From assembly GCF_046600715.1 (NCBI RefSeq), contig NZ_JBJMAV010000003.1, positions 306,217 to 370,216 of the forward strand: a stretch of DNA of 64,000 nt. The letters run 5' to 3'. Made by a program: the position numbers and the translations under genes. Below are positions 37,957 to 46,240 of this stretch, one piece after another (within the stretch, counting starts at the first letter, position 1; every line of letters begins with the position of its first letter). The notes beneath the pieces are model-generated. The model searched no databases and was not told the DNA's origin. It saw nothing but the letters and a program-made list of their open reading frames with translations. This DNA is from Lysobacter_C viscosus. Lineage in GTDB: Bacteria > Pseudomonadota > Gammaproteobacteria > Xanthomonadales > Xanthomonadaceae.

Positions 37957-38819
37957 TGCAACGACGGATGACCATCAAGCGACACTTCCTGGTGTCTGCA
38001 ACGGTTGCGGCGGCCCTGGTGGCCGCCGCACCCGCGTGGGCGCAACGTGCAAGCCTTGCCGACCGCGTGGCCCTGCTGGAGCAGCGTGCCGCCGACAACC
38101 AGGCCAACGTCCTGTTGCTCAACCAGGTCAATCTGCTGAAGGGCGAGTTGACCAGCCTTCGCTCGCAGGTGGAAGAACTCCAGCACACGCTGGAGCAACT
38201 GAAAGCGACCTCGCGCAGCCAGTACCTCGACCTTGACGGCCGACTGGACCGGATGGAAGGCGGTGCACCTTCGGGACCTTCCATGGACGCCGGTCCGGTC
38301 CTGGACGCGGATCCAGGGGTGGGCGCCACGGTCCCCGTAGACAGCCCGCCAACAGGACAGGATCTTGCTGGTGGGGCCGATGACACCCCGCCGCCGGTGT
38401 ATGGCGATCGTGGGAGCATGGCGCTCGCGGAGGGCGAGCGGGAGGCCTACGACGCCGCGTTCGAGGCCCTCAAGGCGGCCCAGTACGCTGAATCGGCCCG
38501 CCGGTTCCAGGCATTCCTCGCCCAGTACCCCGGTGGGAGCTATGCCCCCAACGCGCTCTACTGGCTCGGCGAGAGCTATTACGTGACGCAGAACTACCGC
38601 ATGGCGAAGGAGCAGTTCCAGGCGCTGCTGGACCGCTATCCGACCCACGACAAGGCGCCCGGCGCCCTGCTCAAGGTCGGTCTGAGCCGGTACGGGCTGG
38701 ACGACCTCGACGGCGCCGAACGCACGCTGGAGGACGTGGTGGCCCGTTATCCGACCAGCGATGCAGCACGCACCGCCGCCGACCGCCTCGGTGCGATCCA
38801 GCTGGGGCGGTTGCGCTAG
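37956..38819 (+). CDS. cpoB: Cell division coordinator CpoB (YbgF)
   Basis: CpoB is the periplasmic TPR protein that links Tol-Pal with PBP1B during septation. The 287-residue product has a signal peptide (about residues 8-30, ending AAPAWAQR), an N-terminal trimerising coiled coil (ASLADRVALLEQRAADNQAN to about 90), a Pro/Gly/Asp-rich linker and three TPR units (YDAAFEALKAAQYAESARRF, LYWLGESYYVTQNYRMAKEQ, LLKVGLSRYGLDDLDGAERT). An ATG at 37968 is an alternative start. It closes the tol-pal operon. Confidence 0.94.
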   Translation: MQRRMTIKRHFLVSATVAAALVAAAPAWAQRASLADRVALLEQRAADNQANVLLLNQVNLLKGELTSLRSQVEELQHTLEQLKATSRSQYLDLDGRLDRMEGGAPSGPSMDAGPVLDADPGVGATVPVDSPPTGQDLAGGADDTPPPVYGDRGSMALAEGEREAYDAAFEALKAAQYAESARRFQAFLAQYPGGSYAPNALYWLGESYYVTQNYRMAKEQFQALLDRYPTHDKAPGALLKVGLSRYGLDDLDGAERTLEDVVARYPTSDAARTAADRLGAIQLGRLR

Positions 38820-38853
38820 GACGCCCGGGCAGCGGAGGCGTAGCGGGCTCGGT

Positions 38854-38866
38854 TAAAATTGCCGGA
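38854..38866 (+). promoter_or_regulatory. -10-like TAAAAT six bases before the queE ATG
   Basis: TAAAAT (38854-38859), six bases, then ATG at 38866. No Shine-Dalgarno sequence is present. The layout is identical to that at nadE, the ABC-F gene and the GNAT gene. Confidence 0.45.
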
Positions 38867-39540
38867 TGCCCGCCGTTGCCCACGACGCGGCCGCCTCGCA
38901 CGAGCGACTGCGGCTGACCGAAGTCTTCCTCTCCCTGCAGGGCGAGGCCCGCAGCATTGGCTGGCTTACCGTCTTCGTCCGCCTTACCGGCTGTCCCCTG
39001 CGATGCCGCTATTGCGACACCGCGTACGCCTTCCACGGCGGTGAGTGGTGGACGTTCGACGCGATCCTGGCGGAAGTGGCCCGCCACGGCGCGCGCCATG
39101 TCTGCGTCACCGGCGGGGAGCCGCTGGCGCAGAAGCGCTGCGTCGCCCTGCTGGAGCGGCTGTGCGACCAGGGCTTCGAGGTGTCGCTGGAGACCTCCGG
39201 TGCCATCGACATCAGCGAGGTCGACCCTCGGGTCTCGCGGGTGCTGGACATCAAGACTCCCGCCTCCGGCGAAGTCGAACGCAACCTGTGGTCCAACCTG
39301 TCGCTGTTGACGGCGCACGACCAGGTCAAGTTCGTGGTCTGCGACCGCGTCGACTACGAGTGGGCCAAGCACGTCGTCGTCGAACACGGCCTGACCGATG
39401 TCTGCGACGTTCTGTTCTCACCCAGTTTCGGCCAGGTGTCGGCGCGGGACCTGGCCGACTGGATCGTCGCCGACCGCCTGCAGGTCCGTTTCCAGGTGCA
39501 GCTGCACAAGCTGCTTTGGGACGATGAGCCCGGGCGATGA
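38866..39540 (+). CDS. queE: 7-carboxy-7-deazaguanine synthase QueE
   Basis: QueE is a radical-SAM enzyme making 7-carboxy-7-deazaguanine, the precursor of queuosine in tRNA. The 224-residue product has the cluster-binding Cys43, Cys47 and Cys50 in TGCPLRCRYCDTAY, preceded by SLQGEARSIG. It also has the glycine-rich SAM motif VCVTGGEPLAQKR and LETSGAIDISEV. It sits 46 nt after cpoB, with queC 111 nt downstream, the usual xanthomonad order. It may be leaderless. Confidence 0.94.
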   Translation: MPAVAHDAAASHERLRLTEVFLSLQGEARSIGWLTVFVRLTGCPLRCRYCDTAYAFHGGEWWTFDAILAEVARHGARHVCVTGGEPLAQKRCVALLERLCDQGFEVSLETSGAIDISEVDPRVSRVLDIKTPASGEVERNLWSNLSLLTAHDQVKFVVCDRVDYEWAKHVVVEHGLTDVCDVLFSPSFGQVSARDLADWIVADRLQVRFQVQLHKLLWDDEPGR

Positions 39541-39651
39541 CCGCTTCGCCGCCACAACGCTAGTGGGCGCCGCCACGCGGTTCCATCCGCGCGCGGTGGT
39601 GGACCGCGCCGTGTTCGAGGTCCCCTCCCCCCACACCCTCGTCGAGCCCTG

Positions 39652-40359
39652 ATGTCGAACATGCCCTTGCCCACCCCCAGCCCCCCTGCCCAGCCCGCAG
39701 TTGTCCTCCTCTCGGGGGGCATGGACTCGGCGGTCGTCATGGCGCTGGCACGCGAGCAGGGCTTTGCAGTGCACGCGCTGAGCGTGGGCTACGGCCAGCG
39801 CCACACTTCCGAGCTTGCGGCCGCTGCCACGCTGGCCAGGACCATGGGCGCGGCAGCGCACAAGACGGTCAACGTGGACCTGCGCAGCATCGGCGGCTCC
39901 GCGCTGACCGACGACATCGACGTGCCGCTCGGCCAGTCCGGATCCGCCGACATCCCGGTGACGTACGTGCCGGCGCGCAACACGATCATGCTCTCGGTCG
40001 CGCTGGGCTGGGCCGAGGTGCTGGGGGCAGCGGACATCTTCTGCGGCGTCAACGCTGTCGACTACTCCGGCTATCCAGATTGCCGCCCGGCGTTCATTGC
40101 AGCATTCGAGCGCCTCGCCAACCTGGCGACCCGCGCCGGCGTGGAGGGTGCGGGCATTCGCATCCACGCCCCGTTGCAACACATGGGCAAGGCCCGGATC
40201 GTCAGCGAGGGGTTGCGCCTGCAGGTTGATTTCGCCGCGACCGTCTCGTGCTACCAGGCCGATGACGATGGCCGGGCCTGCGGACACTGCGATGCGTGCC
40301 GGCTGCGCGCACAGGGCTTCACCGAGGCGGGAGTGGTCGACCCGACCCGCTACCGGTAG
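39652..40359 (+). CDS. queC: 7-cyano-7-deazaguanine synthase QueC
   Basis: QueC converts 7-carboxy-7-deazaguanine to preQ0 using ATP and ammonia. The 235-residue product has the PP-loop LLSGGMDSAVVMALA (SGGMDS at 21-26) and a C-terminal zinc site with Cys200, Cys210, Cys213 and Cys216 (CYQAD...ACGHCDACR). The 111 bp before it contain no gene I can support. It ends the conserved chromosomal block; the accessory operon on the minus strand converges on it. Confidence 0.95.
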   Translation: MSNMPLPTPSPPAQPAVVLLSGGMDSAVVMALAREQGFAVHALSVGYGQRHTSELAAAATLARTMGAAAHKTVNVDLRSIGGSALTDDIDVPLGQSGSADIPVTYVPARNTIMLSVALGWAEVLGAADIFCGVNAVDYSGYPDCRPAFIAAFERLANLATRAGVEGAGIRIHAPLQHMGKARIVSEGLRLQVDFAATVSCYQADDDGRACGHCDACRLRAQGFTEAGVVDPTRYR

Positions 40360-40441
40360 CCCGGCGCCGGCCGGGAAGCGGCAAGGCCGGCAGTGCGAAT
40401 GGCGATGCCGTCACGTGCCCCGGAACACGTGGTCGACCCGG

Positions 40442-41047
40442 TCATTCACCGAGGTTGCGCACCAGCAGGCGCAGGCGTTCGGATCGGGCGCGCAGGCTTT
40501 TCAGGCGCGCGCGGGTCAACACGTCGCTGAGCAGGCACAACGGCAGGACCAGCAAGGGACTGTAGGCCATCGCCACGGGCAAGTCGGGGTGGATCAAACC
40601 GACCACGCCGGCCAGCACGAACAGGGAAAACGCGACGCCGGCCACCCACGTCAGGACACGATTCACCTGCCAGAACCGGGTCGACGCCCGGGCAGCGGAA
40701 AGCGCTGCCCGCAGGGTGTCTTCGGTGTTGCGGGTGCCCATCCGCCATGCGGCACGTCGCGCCAGAAGGCTCCAGGCCGAGAGTGAACAGGCGCCCAGAA
40801 GGAGCACCGCGACGATCACGCCGGCGATGCCCGACAGCCGACCCTGCAGGGCCAGCGACGTCGCCAGCACCCCGCCGGCCAGGACAGCGGCGCCTTCGAG
40901 CCACCACAGGGCCCGGGTGCGTCGCACGTGGCGCCGGATGCCGTGGACCAGGGCGCGGTCGGCCGAACCGTCCGCCTCCTGCGCACTCCACTGCTGCTGC
41001 AACTGCGTCCAGTGTTCCGATTCAGTGTCCTGGTGGGTCATCTTCAT
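40442..41047 (-). CDS. Membrane protein, possible anti-sigma factor
   Basis: The 201-residue product has a soluble N-terminus of about 48 residues (ESEHWTQLQQQWSAQEADG) followed by four hydrophobic segments: LEGAAVLAGGVLATSLAL, GVIVAVLLLGACSLSAWSLL, VLTWVAGVAFSLFVLAGVVG and SPLLVLPLCLLSDVL. Its start overlaps the stop of the ECF sigma gene by 4 nt (ATGA). A short cytoplasmic region plus membrane helices directly after a sigma gene is the usual anti-sigma position. I see no zinc-binding motif or known anti-sigma domain, so the role is inferred from placement only. Confidence 0.62.
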   Translation of the reverse strand: MKMTHQDTESEHWTQLQQQWSAQEADGSADRALVHGIRRHVRRTRALWWLEGAAVLAGGVLATSLALQGRLSGIAGVIVAVLLLGACSLSAWSLLARRAAWRMGTRNTEDTLRAALSAARASTRFWQVNRVLTWVAGVAFSLFVLAGVVGLIHPDLPVAMAYSPLLVLPLCLLSDVLTRARLKSLRARSERLRLLVRNLGE

Positions 41048-41535
41048 TTGCTCATCAGTTCACGGAGGGTGCGCCGCGCGCGGCTCATGCGCTGGGCGGT
41101 GGCGTCCTGCTCGATCATCAGGGCGTGGGCGATCTCGACAAGGCTGAATCCCTCGAGCGACAGGACCACCACCTGCCGCTGGCCCAGCGGAAGCAGGCGC
41201 ACGCACTCCAGCAGGGTACGGCGGGACTGTTGGGTCTGTGCATGCTCCACCGGGCTGTGTTCCGGGTCGACAAGGCTGTCGGCCAACTCCGTCTCGGCGC
41301 GCGGCGCGTGGCGTGCCACGTGGTCGGCGCAGCAGTTGTGGGCAATGCGCGCGACGTAGCCCTTGAGGGGACCATCGCCACGCCAGCGGGCAAGCGACCG
41401 CCACAGCGCGATGCTGATTTCCTGCAGCAGGTCCTGTTGCAGCGCGCGGTCATGCTCATAGGTGGCAACCGTCCGTGAAAGCATCGGGCCGAATTCGCCG
41501 AGGACGTCTTCAACGGTCGGGGTCGAGTCGGGCAT
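41044..41535 (-). CDS. ECF-type RNA polymerase sigma factor
   Basis: The 163-residue product has region 2 (DLLQEISIALWRSLARWRGD, then LKGYVARIAHNCCADHVARH) and region 4 (LECVRLLPLGQRQVVVLSLE, then FSLVEIAHAL...AQRMSRARRTLREL), with a short acidic linker between. This is the minimal ECF layout. It lies in a five-gene overlapping minus-strand operon behind a two-component system. The start at 41535 (MPDSTPTVEDV) is preferred over an in-frame start at 41607, which would read through the 3' end of the preceding gene and give a Cys-rich, unlike-family N-terminus. Confidence 0.88.
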   Translation of the reverse strand: MPDSTPTVEDVLGEFGPMLSRTVATYEHDRALQQDLLQEISIALWRSLARWRGDGPLKGYVARIAHNCCADHVARHAPRAETELADSLVDPEHSPVEHAQTQQSRRTLLECVRLLPLGQRQVVVLSLEGFSLVEIAHALMIEQDATAQRMSRARRTLRELMSK

Positions 41536-42217
41536 GGACAGTCCTGTAGATCGCATAGGTGGAGCAAAGACCGAACGGCAACAGCAGGAGCAGCAGCGCG
41601 GGAACACGGGGGGCGGGAACGACCAGTGCCACCTGGATGGCGGTGAAGATCGCCACGCAGGGCCAGTGACGCGTGGCCAGGACGATGCTCCTGCGGATCG
41701 CGTTACACGGCGTCTGCCCGTCGAGGACGACCAGCGGCAGCACGAACATCAGCACCGCTCCGGGCAGCAGGCCCGACGCGAACACCCAGCCCAGCGTCGT
41801 AGGCGAGATGGCCAGGGCCGCATTCTGTCCGGTCGCAAGCAGAGCGGCCTGCGCCGGACCGACCACGACGCTGCACACCAGCAACTGGAAGGCGAACACC
41901 GCAACGCCCAGCAGCGCAACACCGAACACCCCCGGCGCCCGCAGCAGGCGGCGGCATTGTCGTGCGGGATCGGCTGCGCCATTGCGGACCACCGCATCGA
42001 CCACCAGCAGGGCCCAGCCCGAGGCGATCACCACCGCCAACTTCGAAAGCACCACGCCGACGATCGGCACCATCTGCAGCAGCCCCTCGAGCAGGACCGG
42101 GGCGAACGCGACCAGCGTGAGTCGGACGGGCGCCTGCTGCCAGACGCCGAGGGCGACGCCGAGCCATGCATGGGCACGGGTGGAATGCAAGGGGATTGCG
42201 GGTGCGGAAGAAGACAT
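41510..42217 (-). CDS. Polytopic membrane protein of unknown function
   Basis: The 235-residue product has five or six hydrophobic segments, including LTLVAFAPVLLEGLLQMVPI, FGVALLGVAVFAFQLLVCSV and GLLPGAVLMFVLPLVVLDG. A conserved-looking CNAIRRSIVLATRHW stretch precedes the last pair. It resembles BPSS1780-like or glycerophosphodiester-phosphodiesterase-associated membrane domains, but I do not recognise a family firmly. GGAG lies 8 nt before ATG 42217. Its 3' end overlaps the sigma gene start by 26 nt. Confidence 0.7.
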   Translation of the reverse strand: MSSSAPAIPLHSTRAHAWLGVALGVWQQAPVRLTLVAFAPVLLEGLLQMVPIVGVVLSKLAVVIASGWALLVVDAVVRNGAADPARQCRRLLRAPGVFGVALLGVAVFAFQLLVCSVVVGPAQAALLATGQNAALAISPTTLGWVFASGLLPGAVLMFVLPLVVLDGQTPCNAIRRSIVLATRHWPCVAIFTAIQVALVVPAPRVPALLLLLLPFGLCSTYAIYRTVHARLDPDR

Positions 42218-42283
42218 CGGGAACTCCAGCAGAGAAGACACCCCTTCAGTCCGCCGGTTGGAGAAATTCCTGACAGCGGTGGG

Positions 42284-42991
42284 CTACAGCACGGCCATCT
42301 GGGCACGCATCGATTGCGCCTGGCGCCGGGAGATCTCGCACTTGGCGCCCGACTCCATGGTGGCGACGAGCCCGCCGCCCACTTCCGACTCGACATCGCG
42401 GATCGCGTCGATCCGGAGGATCTCTCCACGGTTGGCCCGGAGGAAGTACTTGGGGTGCAGGCGGCCTTCAAGCCGCGTGATGGTGCCGACCAGCAGCGCG
42501 GCACCGAAGCGGCAGTGCACCGCCACATAGTTCCCTGCGCTCTCGAAACGCTCGATCTCCCCCAGCCGGACGACCCGGCTGACGTCGTCGAACTTCAACA
42601 TCACCGCGAAGTCCATGGGCAGGTGCTCGACCTCCGGCCGCTCGCAAGCCCCCAGGCGGCCGACGGCGCGCGCCAGCGACTCGGGCGACACCGGCTTCAT
42701 CAGGTAGTCGACCGCGTTGAGCTCGAAGGCCTCCGCGGCGAAGGCGCTGTGGGCGGTGCAGAAGACCACCCGGGTCGCATCCGTAAGCGTCCGGGCGAAG
42801 GTCAGGCCGGAGTCGCCGGGCATTTCGACGTCCAGGAAGACCACGTCAGGCTGCAGCTCCCTGACCTTCCGGCCCGCCTCGACCACCTCGGTGGCTTCGC
42901 CGACGATCTCCACGCCGGGATGGACCTGCAGCAGGCGCCTGAGTTCGACACGGGCCAGGCGTTCGTCGTCCACGATCAGGGCGCGGATCAT
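42284..42991 (-). CDS. LytTR-family response regulator
   Basis: The 235-residue product has a receiver domain (acidic pair Asp8-Asp9 in ALIVDDERLARVELRRLLQ, phosphoacceptor Asp54 in VVFLDVEMPGDSG, Lys in DYLMKPVSPES). From about residue 130 it has a LytTR DNA-binding domain (ERFESAGNYVAVHCRFGA, HPKYFLRANRGEILRIDAI, CEISRRQAQSMRAQM). LytTR regulators such as AgrA and ComE bind paired direct repeats. The start overlaps the kinase stop (ATGA). A matching tandem repeat lies at 44225-44262. Confidence 0.93.
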   Translation of the reverse strand: MIRALIVDDERLARVELRRLLQVHPGVEIVGEATEVVEAGRKVRELQPDVVFLDVEMPGDSGLTFARTLTDATRVVFCTAHSAFAAEAFELNAVDYLMKPVSPESLARAVGRLGACERPEVEHLPMDFAVMLKFDDVSRVVRLGEIERFESAGNYVAVHCRFGAALLVGTITRLEGRLHPKYFLRANRGEILRIDAIRDVESEVGGGLVATMESGAKCEISRRQAQSMRAQMAVL

Positions 42992-44157
42992 TCGGGGATC
43001 TCCATGCGCAGGTGGAAGGTGTCGCGTTCGGTCCATTGCTCGACCTTGGCCGCGCCGTTGGTGCTCAGCAGGAGACGCTCGCGCAGGTTCTTCAAGCCGA
43101 TTCCCGTGCTCTCGGCGCTGCTGGGGGCGCCGTACGAATTGGCCACCTCCAGGACGCAGCCGTGGACACCGCGGTGGGCGCTGATGCGGATCCACCCGGG
43201 CCCCGTGTTGGGGACGATGCCGTGTTTGATCGCGTTCTCCACCGCCGTCAGCACGGTCAGCGTGGGCAGCACGAACTGCTCGCAATCGCGGGGGACGTCG
43301 AAACTGAAGGCCAGGCGGGGCTCAAGGCGTGCCAGCTCGATCTCGAGGTAGTCGCGGGCCATGCGGCACTCGTCGCGCAGGGACTGGTGGGTGTCCTCGT
43401 TCAACCCCAGTTGCACGCGCAGCAGGTCCGAGAGGCGGGTGATCAGCTGGGCGGCGCGGTCGCGGTCCTCGTACATCAGGCCACGGATCGAGTTGAAGGC
43501 ATTGAACAGGAAGTGGGGACCCATCTGCCGGGTCAGCTGCCACAGCCGGGCATGGCGCACCTGGCGGCTGAGTTCCCGTCGTGCCTCGATGGCCTTCCAG
43601 CCCAGGTAGACGGCCACCCAGAGCATGTAGGCCGCCAAGGCGTTGACCACCTGCATGACGAACAACTGCCAGCCCACCAGGGCGACGCCGAATTCCGCGG
43701 CGCCCGTATTGAAGCGGATTTCCTGCACCGGCCGGTGCTGCAGGGACAGCGACGTCAGCAGGTCGCCGGCCAGCACGGTGATGGAGGCGGAGAACAGCAG
43801 TGCAGCGGCCAGCACCCCCCACGCCCTTGCCGTTGGGCGCTGGTGCACGAGGGTACCCAGGAGAAGCGGGCGGATCAGCAGGTGGGTGGTGGCCAGCAGC
43901 ATCACCGCATCGAGCACGGCCCCGGCAAGGACGTTGCCATGGCCGCTGATGTCGCCGCTCATCTGCGCGGCAGACCGGAGGATCTGGACCGTCAGGAAGA
44001 CCGAACCCAGCGCGTTGATCACCTGCAACGACCAATAGAAGCGCGATGCGTGCGTGATCGTCTTCAGCCACTGGCGCCAGTGGTACCAGGCGGTCGGGTC
44101 GGGCGACTCTGCCGTGCCCCCGCCCGGGCCAAGCTTGCCCAGTGCTGCCTCGCTCAT
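42988..44157 (-). CDS. LytS/YehU-type sensor histidine kinase
   Basis: The 389-residue product has four transmembrane segments (about 43-65, 78-103, 113-135 and 157-187). A His_kinase domain of the LytS/AgrC-like class follows, with phosphorylated His215 in QMGPHFLFNAFNSIRGLMYE, an N box VLTAVENAIKHGIVPN and a G box STGIGLKNLRERL. There is no separate periplasmic sensor domain, so sensing is probably within the membrane. This suits hydrophobic peptides or membrane stress. ATG 44157 is preceded by GGGAAAGG; an ATG at 44349 would add a low-complexity, unlike-family extension. It is the first gene of the minus-strand operon. Confidence 0.92.
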   Translation of the reverse strand: MSEAALGKLGPGGGTAESPDPTAWYHWRQWLKTITHASRFYWSLQVINALGSVFLTVQILRSAAQMSGDISGHGNVLAGAVLDAVMLLATTHLLIRPLLLGTLVHQRPTARAWGVLAAALLFSASITVLAGDLLTSLSLQHRPVQEIRFNTGAAEFGVALVGWQLFVMQVVNALAAYMLWVAVYLGWKAIEARRELSRQVRHARLWQLTRQMGPHFLFNAFNSIRGLMYEDRDRAAQLITRLSDLLRVQLGLNEDTHQSLRDECRMARDYLEIELARLEPRLAFSFDVPRDCEQFVLPTLTVLTAVENAIKHGIVPNTGPGWIRISAHRGVHGCVLEVANSYGAPSSAESTGIGLKNLRERLLLSTNGAAKVEQWTERDTFHLRMEIPE

Positions 44158-44208
44158 CGCCTTTCCCTGTGATGACCCCGGCGCCGATTGTGCCCCGCAC
44201 CCGGGTCC

Positions 44209-44223
44209 GTGGCCAGCGGCCAC
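44209..44223. promoter_or_regulatory. Perfect inverted repeat in the divergent promoter region
   Basis: GTGGCC-AGC-GGCCAC is a perfect 6-bp palindrome with a 3-bp centre, adjacent to the tandem direct repeat. It could be an operator; no factor is assigned. Confidence 0.35.
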
Positions 44224-44224
44224 C

Positions 44225-44262
44225 CCGTGTTTCGACCGTTCGCCGTGTTTTTCGACCGATCG
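44225..44262. promoter_or_regulatory. Tandem direct repeat, candidate LytTR operator
   Basis: Two abutting copies read CCGTGTTTCGACCGTTCG (44225-44242) and CCGTGTTTTTCGACCGATCG (44243-44262). The TTCGACCGNTCG cores start at 44231 and 44251, exactly 20 bp apart, so they face the same side of the helix. Known LytTR regulators bind two roughly 9-bp direct repeats about two helical turns apart. The site lies between the LytS/LytTR operon and the divergent export and peptide operon. Confidence 0.5.
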
Positions 44263-44324
44263 GGCCCGGATCGTCCCACGGCCCCCGGGCCCGGGCGCAG
44301 GGTACGCCTGCCCCAAGACAGGAC

Positions 44325-45038
44325 ATGCACGTGGACACGACTCTTTCACCGGCCCAGGCCCTGGTCACCATCTTCACCGAGCCCCGTCGCGTCTTCGACA
44401 CGATTCCGCGTCGAAGCATGGCGTACCTGCCGCTGTTGCTGGCGCTCGCTGGCCATGTCGCGATCTGGGTCTGGTACTACCAGGTCGTCGACATCGCATG
44501 GCTGCAGGATCGACTGATCTCCCAGCATGCCGGGCTGACCGATTCCGCATCGCGGCAGGCCGCGGCCTCGGTGCTGTCGCGTGGGGGGTTGCTGACCATG
44601 TCGGTGTCCAGTGCGCTGCTGGTCACCCCGCTGCTGCTGCTGGTACTTGCCGCCTACTTCTTCCTGGCCGGCCGCGCGCTGGGGCAGGGCCGCCCCTACC
44701 GGCAGTGGTTCGGCTTCGTGGCCTGGGGCACCGCGCCGGCGCTGCTGCTGGTGCCGGTGATGGCGCTGCAGATCCTGCTCAACAGCAACGGGCAGATCTC
44801 GCCTGAAGCACTCAACCCGCTTTCACTCAATTCGCTGGTGTTCGGGCTCGAGGCGGTTTCGCCGTGGCACGGAATCCTGAGCAGCCTCAACCTGACCACG
44901 CTGTGGACCATCGGCCTGCTCGCATTCGGCCTGCACGTCTGGACCGGCCGCAGCTGGGCCCAGGCCGTGCCTGCCGCCGTTCTGCCCTTCGCGGCGGTCT
45001 ACGCCGCCTGGGCGCTCAAGATCGCGACGGGGGCCTGA
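44325..45038 (+). CDS. Yip1-like multipass membrane protein
   Basis: The 237-residue product begins with SPAQALVTIFTEPRRVFDTIP, the typical entry of bacterial Yip1/YIPF-domain proteins, followed by five hydrophobic segments (LPLLLALAGHVAIWVWYY, LLLLVLAAYFFLAGRALG, WGTAPALLLVPVMALQILL and two at the C-terminus). The family role is unclear. It is the first gene of the plus-strand export operon; the adaptor gene starts 2 nt after its stop. ATG 44325 was chosen by hydrophobicity pattern and an AGG 4-5 nt upstream. Confidence 0.8.
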   Translation: MHVDTTLSPAQALVTIFTEPRRVFDTIPRRSMAYLPLLLALAGHVAIWVWYYQVVDIAWLQDRLISQHAGLTDSASRQAAASVLSRGGLLTMSVSSALLVTPLLLLVLAAYFFLAGRALGQGRPYRQWFGFVAWGTAPALLLVPVMALQILLNSNGQISPEALNPLSLNSLVFGLEAVSPWHGILSSLNLTTLWTIGLLAFGLHVWTGRSWAQAVPAAVLPFAAVYAAWALKIATGA

Positions 45039-45040
45039 CC

Positions 45041-46240
45041 ATGAAGACCCGCGCACTGGGCATCCTTGCGATCGCGACGTTGGTATCGGTCCCGGTGTTC
45101 GCCCACTGGCGGACCGGTGACCAGGGTAAGCAGGTGGACATCGAAGCGGTCCAGAGCCGCCAGATCCGCGCCTCGATCCTCACCTCCGGAACGCTGGTGT
45201 ACGAACAGCAGGCGCTGCTGTCACCGGAGGTGATCGGCCGGGTCCGCCACGTCAACGTCCGCGAGGGCGACCGGGTCGAGAAGGGCCAGGTGCTGCTGGT
45301 GCTCGACGACGAGATGCTGCGCGCCGAAGTGGAGCAGCACGAGGCCATCGTGGCCCAGCAGCGCACCGCGATCGAACGCCAGCGCGTCGAGCTCCAGGCC
45401 GCCCGCAGGCAGGCCGCGCGAATGGACCAGCTTTTCAGTTCCCGCATGATCGATGCGCGCCACCACGAGCAGGAGCAGCAGGCCGCGCAGCTGGCCGAGA
45501 TCGGCCTGCGCACGGCGCGCGAGTTGCTGGGCCAGTCCGCCGCGCAACTCCAGCAGGCCCGGCAGCGGCTCGCCAAGGCCACGATCCGCGCGCCGATGTC
45601 GGGCGTGGTGGTGGCCATCTCGATCAAGGAAGGCGAGACCGCGGTGCCCAGTGCCTCGGGGATTGCCGGATCCAGCCTGATCACCATCGCCGATCCCACG
45701 ACCCTCAGCACCGAGGTGAACGTCGACGAGGCCGACATCCCGCGCGTCAACGTCGGCCAGCAGGCGGCGGTGTTCGCGGCCGGCAACCCCGATGCACCGG
45801 TGAGTGCCCGCGTCGCGCACATCGCGCTGACTCCCCGCACCGCGTCGCCGGGCGCCCCAAGCGCCGGCCGCAGCTACACGGTGCGCCTGCGATTCGGCGA
45901 CGAAAGCCAACTCACCCTGCGCCCTGGCATGTCGTGCCGCGCCGAGATCTACACCCGGACCGCATCCGACGTGCTCTCCGTTCCCCTGCAGGCGGTGCTG
46001 AGCAACAACTCCGAGACAGCCGACCCCATGGCCGAAGACGCCGGGCAGCACTACGTCTACGTGGTCGAGCAGGGGCGCGCGGTCAAGCGTGTGGTCGAGC
46101 CCGGTCTGGCCGATGACCAGTTCCAGCAGGTCAGCGCCGGGCTCACGGCCGACGACCAGGTGGTGGTCGGCCCCTACAAGCAGCTGCGCCACCTGCGCGC
46201 AGGCGACAGCGTGAGCCCAGCCCAGGCGGCGCGGCAATGA
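45041..46240 (+). CDS. MacA/HlyD-type periplasmic adaptor protein
   Basis: The 399-residue product is a membrane fusion protein linking an inner-membrane ABC pump to a TolC-type channel. It has one N-terminal signal-anchor (ALGILAIATLVSVPVFA), the first half of a lipoyl domain (LSPEVIGRVRHVNVREGDRVEKGQVLLVLDD), a long alpha-hairpin (about residues 100-175, QRTAIERQRVELQAARRQAA), the second half of the lipoyl domain (ATIRAPMSGVVVAISIKEGE), then beta-barrel and membrane-proximal domains. It is not a lipoprotein. It overlaps the ATPase gene start by 4 nt. No TolC gene is present in the window. Confidence 0.92.
   Translation: MKTRALGILAIATLVSVPVFAHWRTGDQGKQVDIEAVQSRQIRASILTSGTLVYEQQALLSPEVIGRVRHVNVREGDRVEKGQVLLVLDDEMLRAEVEQHEAIVAQQRTAIERQRVELQAARRQAARMDQLFSSRMIDARHHEQEQQAAQLAEIGLRTARELLGQSAAQLQQARQRLAKATIRAPMSGVVVAISIKEGETAVPSASGIAGSSLITIADPTTLSTEVNVDEADIPRVNVGQQAAVFAAGNPDAPVSARVAHIALTPRTASPGAPSAGRSYTVRLRFGDESQLTLRPGMSCRAEIYTRTASDVLSVPLQAVLSNNSETADPMAEDAGQHYVYVVEQGRAVKRVVEPGLADDQFQQVSAGLTADDQVVVGPYKQLRHLRAGDSVSPAQAARQ

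Noticed and set aside
39398..39651. Small gene between queE and queC
   Set aside because: The open frame lies mostly inside queE in another frame, has no ribosome-binding site, and its product resembles nothing recognisable.
40360..40375. Terminator between queC and the convergent membrane protein gene
   Set aside because: A 6-bp GC hairpin exists but has no T run on either side, so it was not called.
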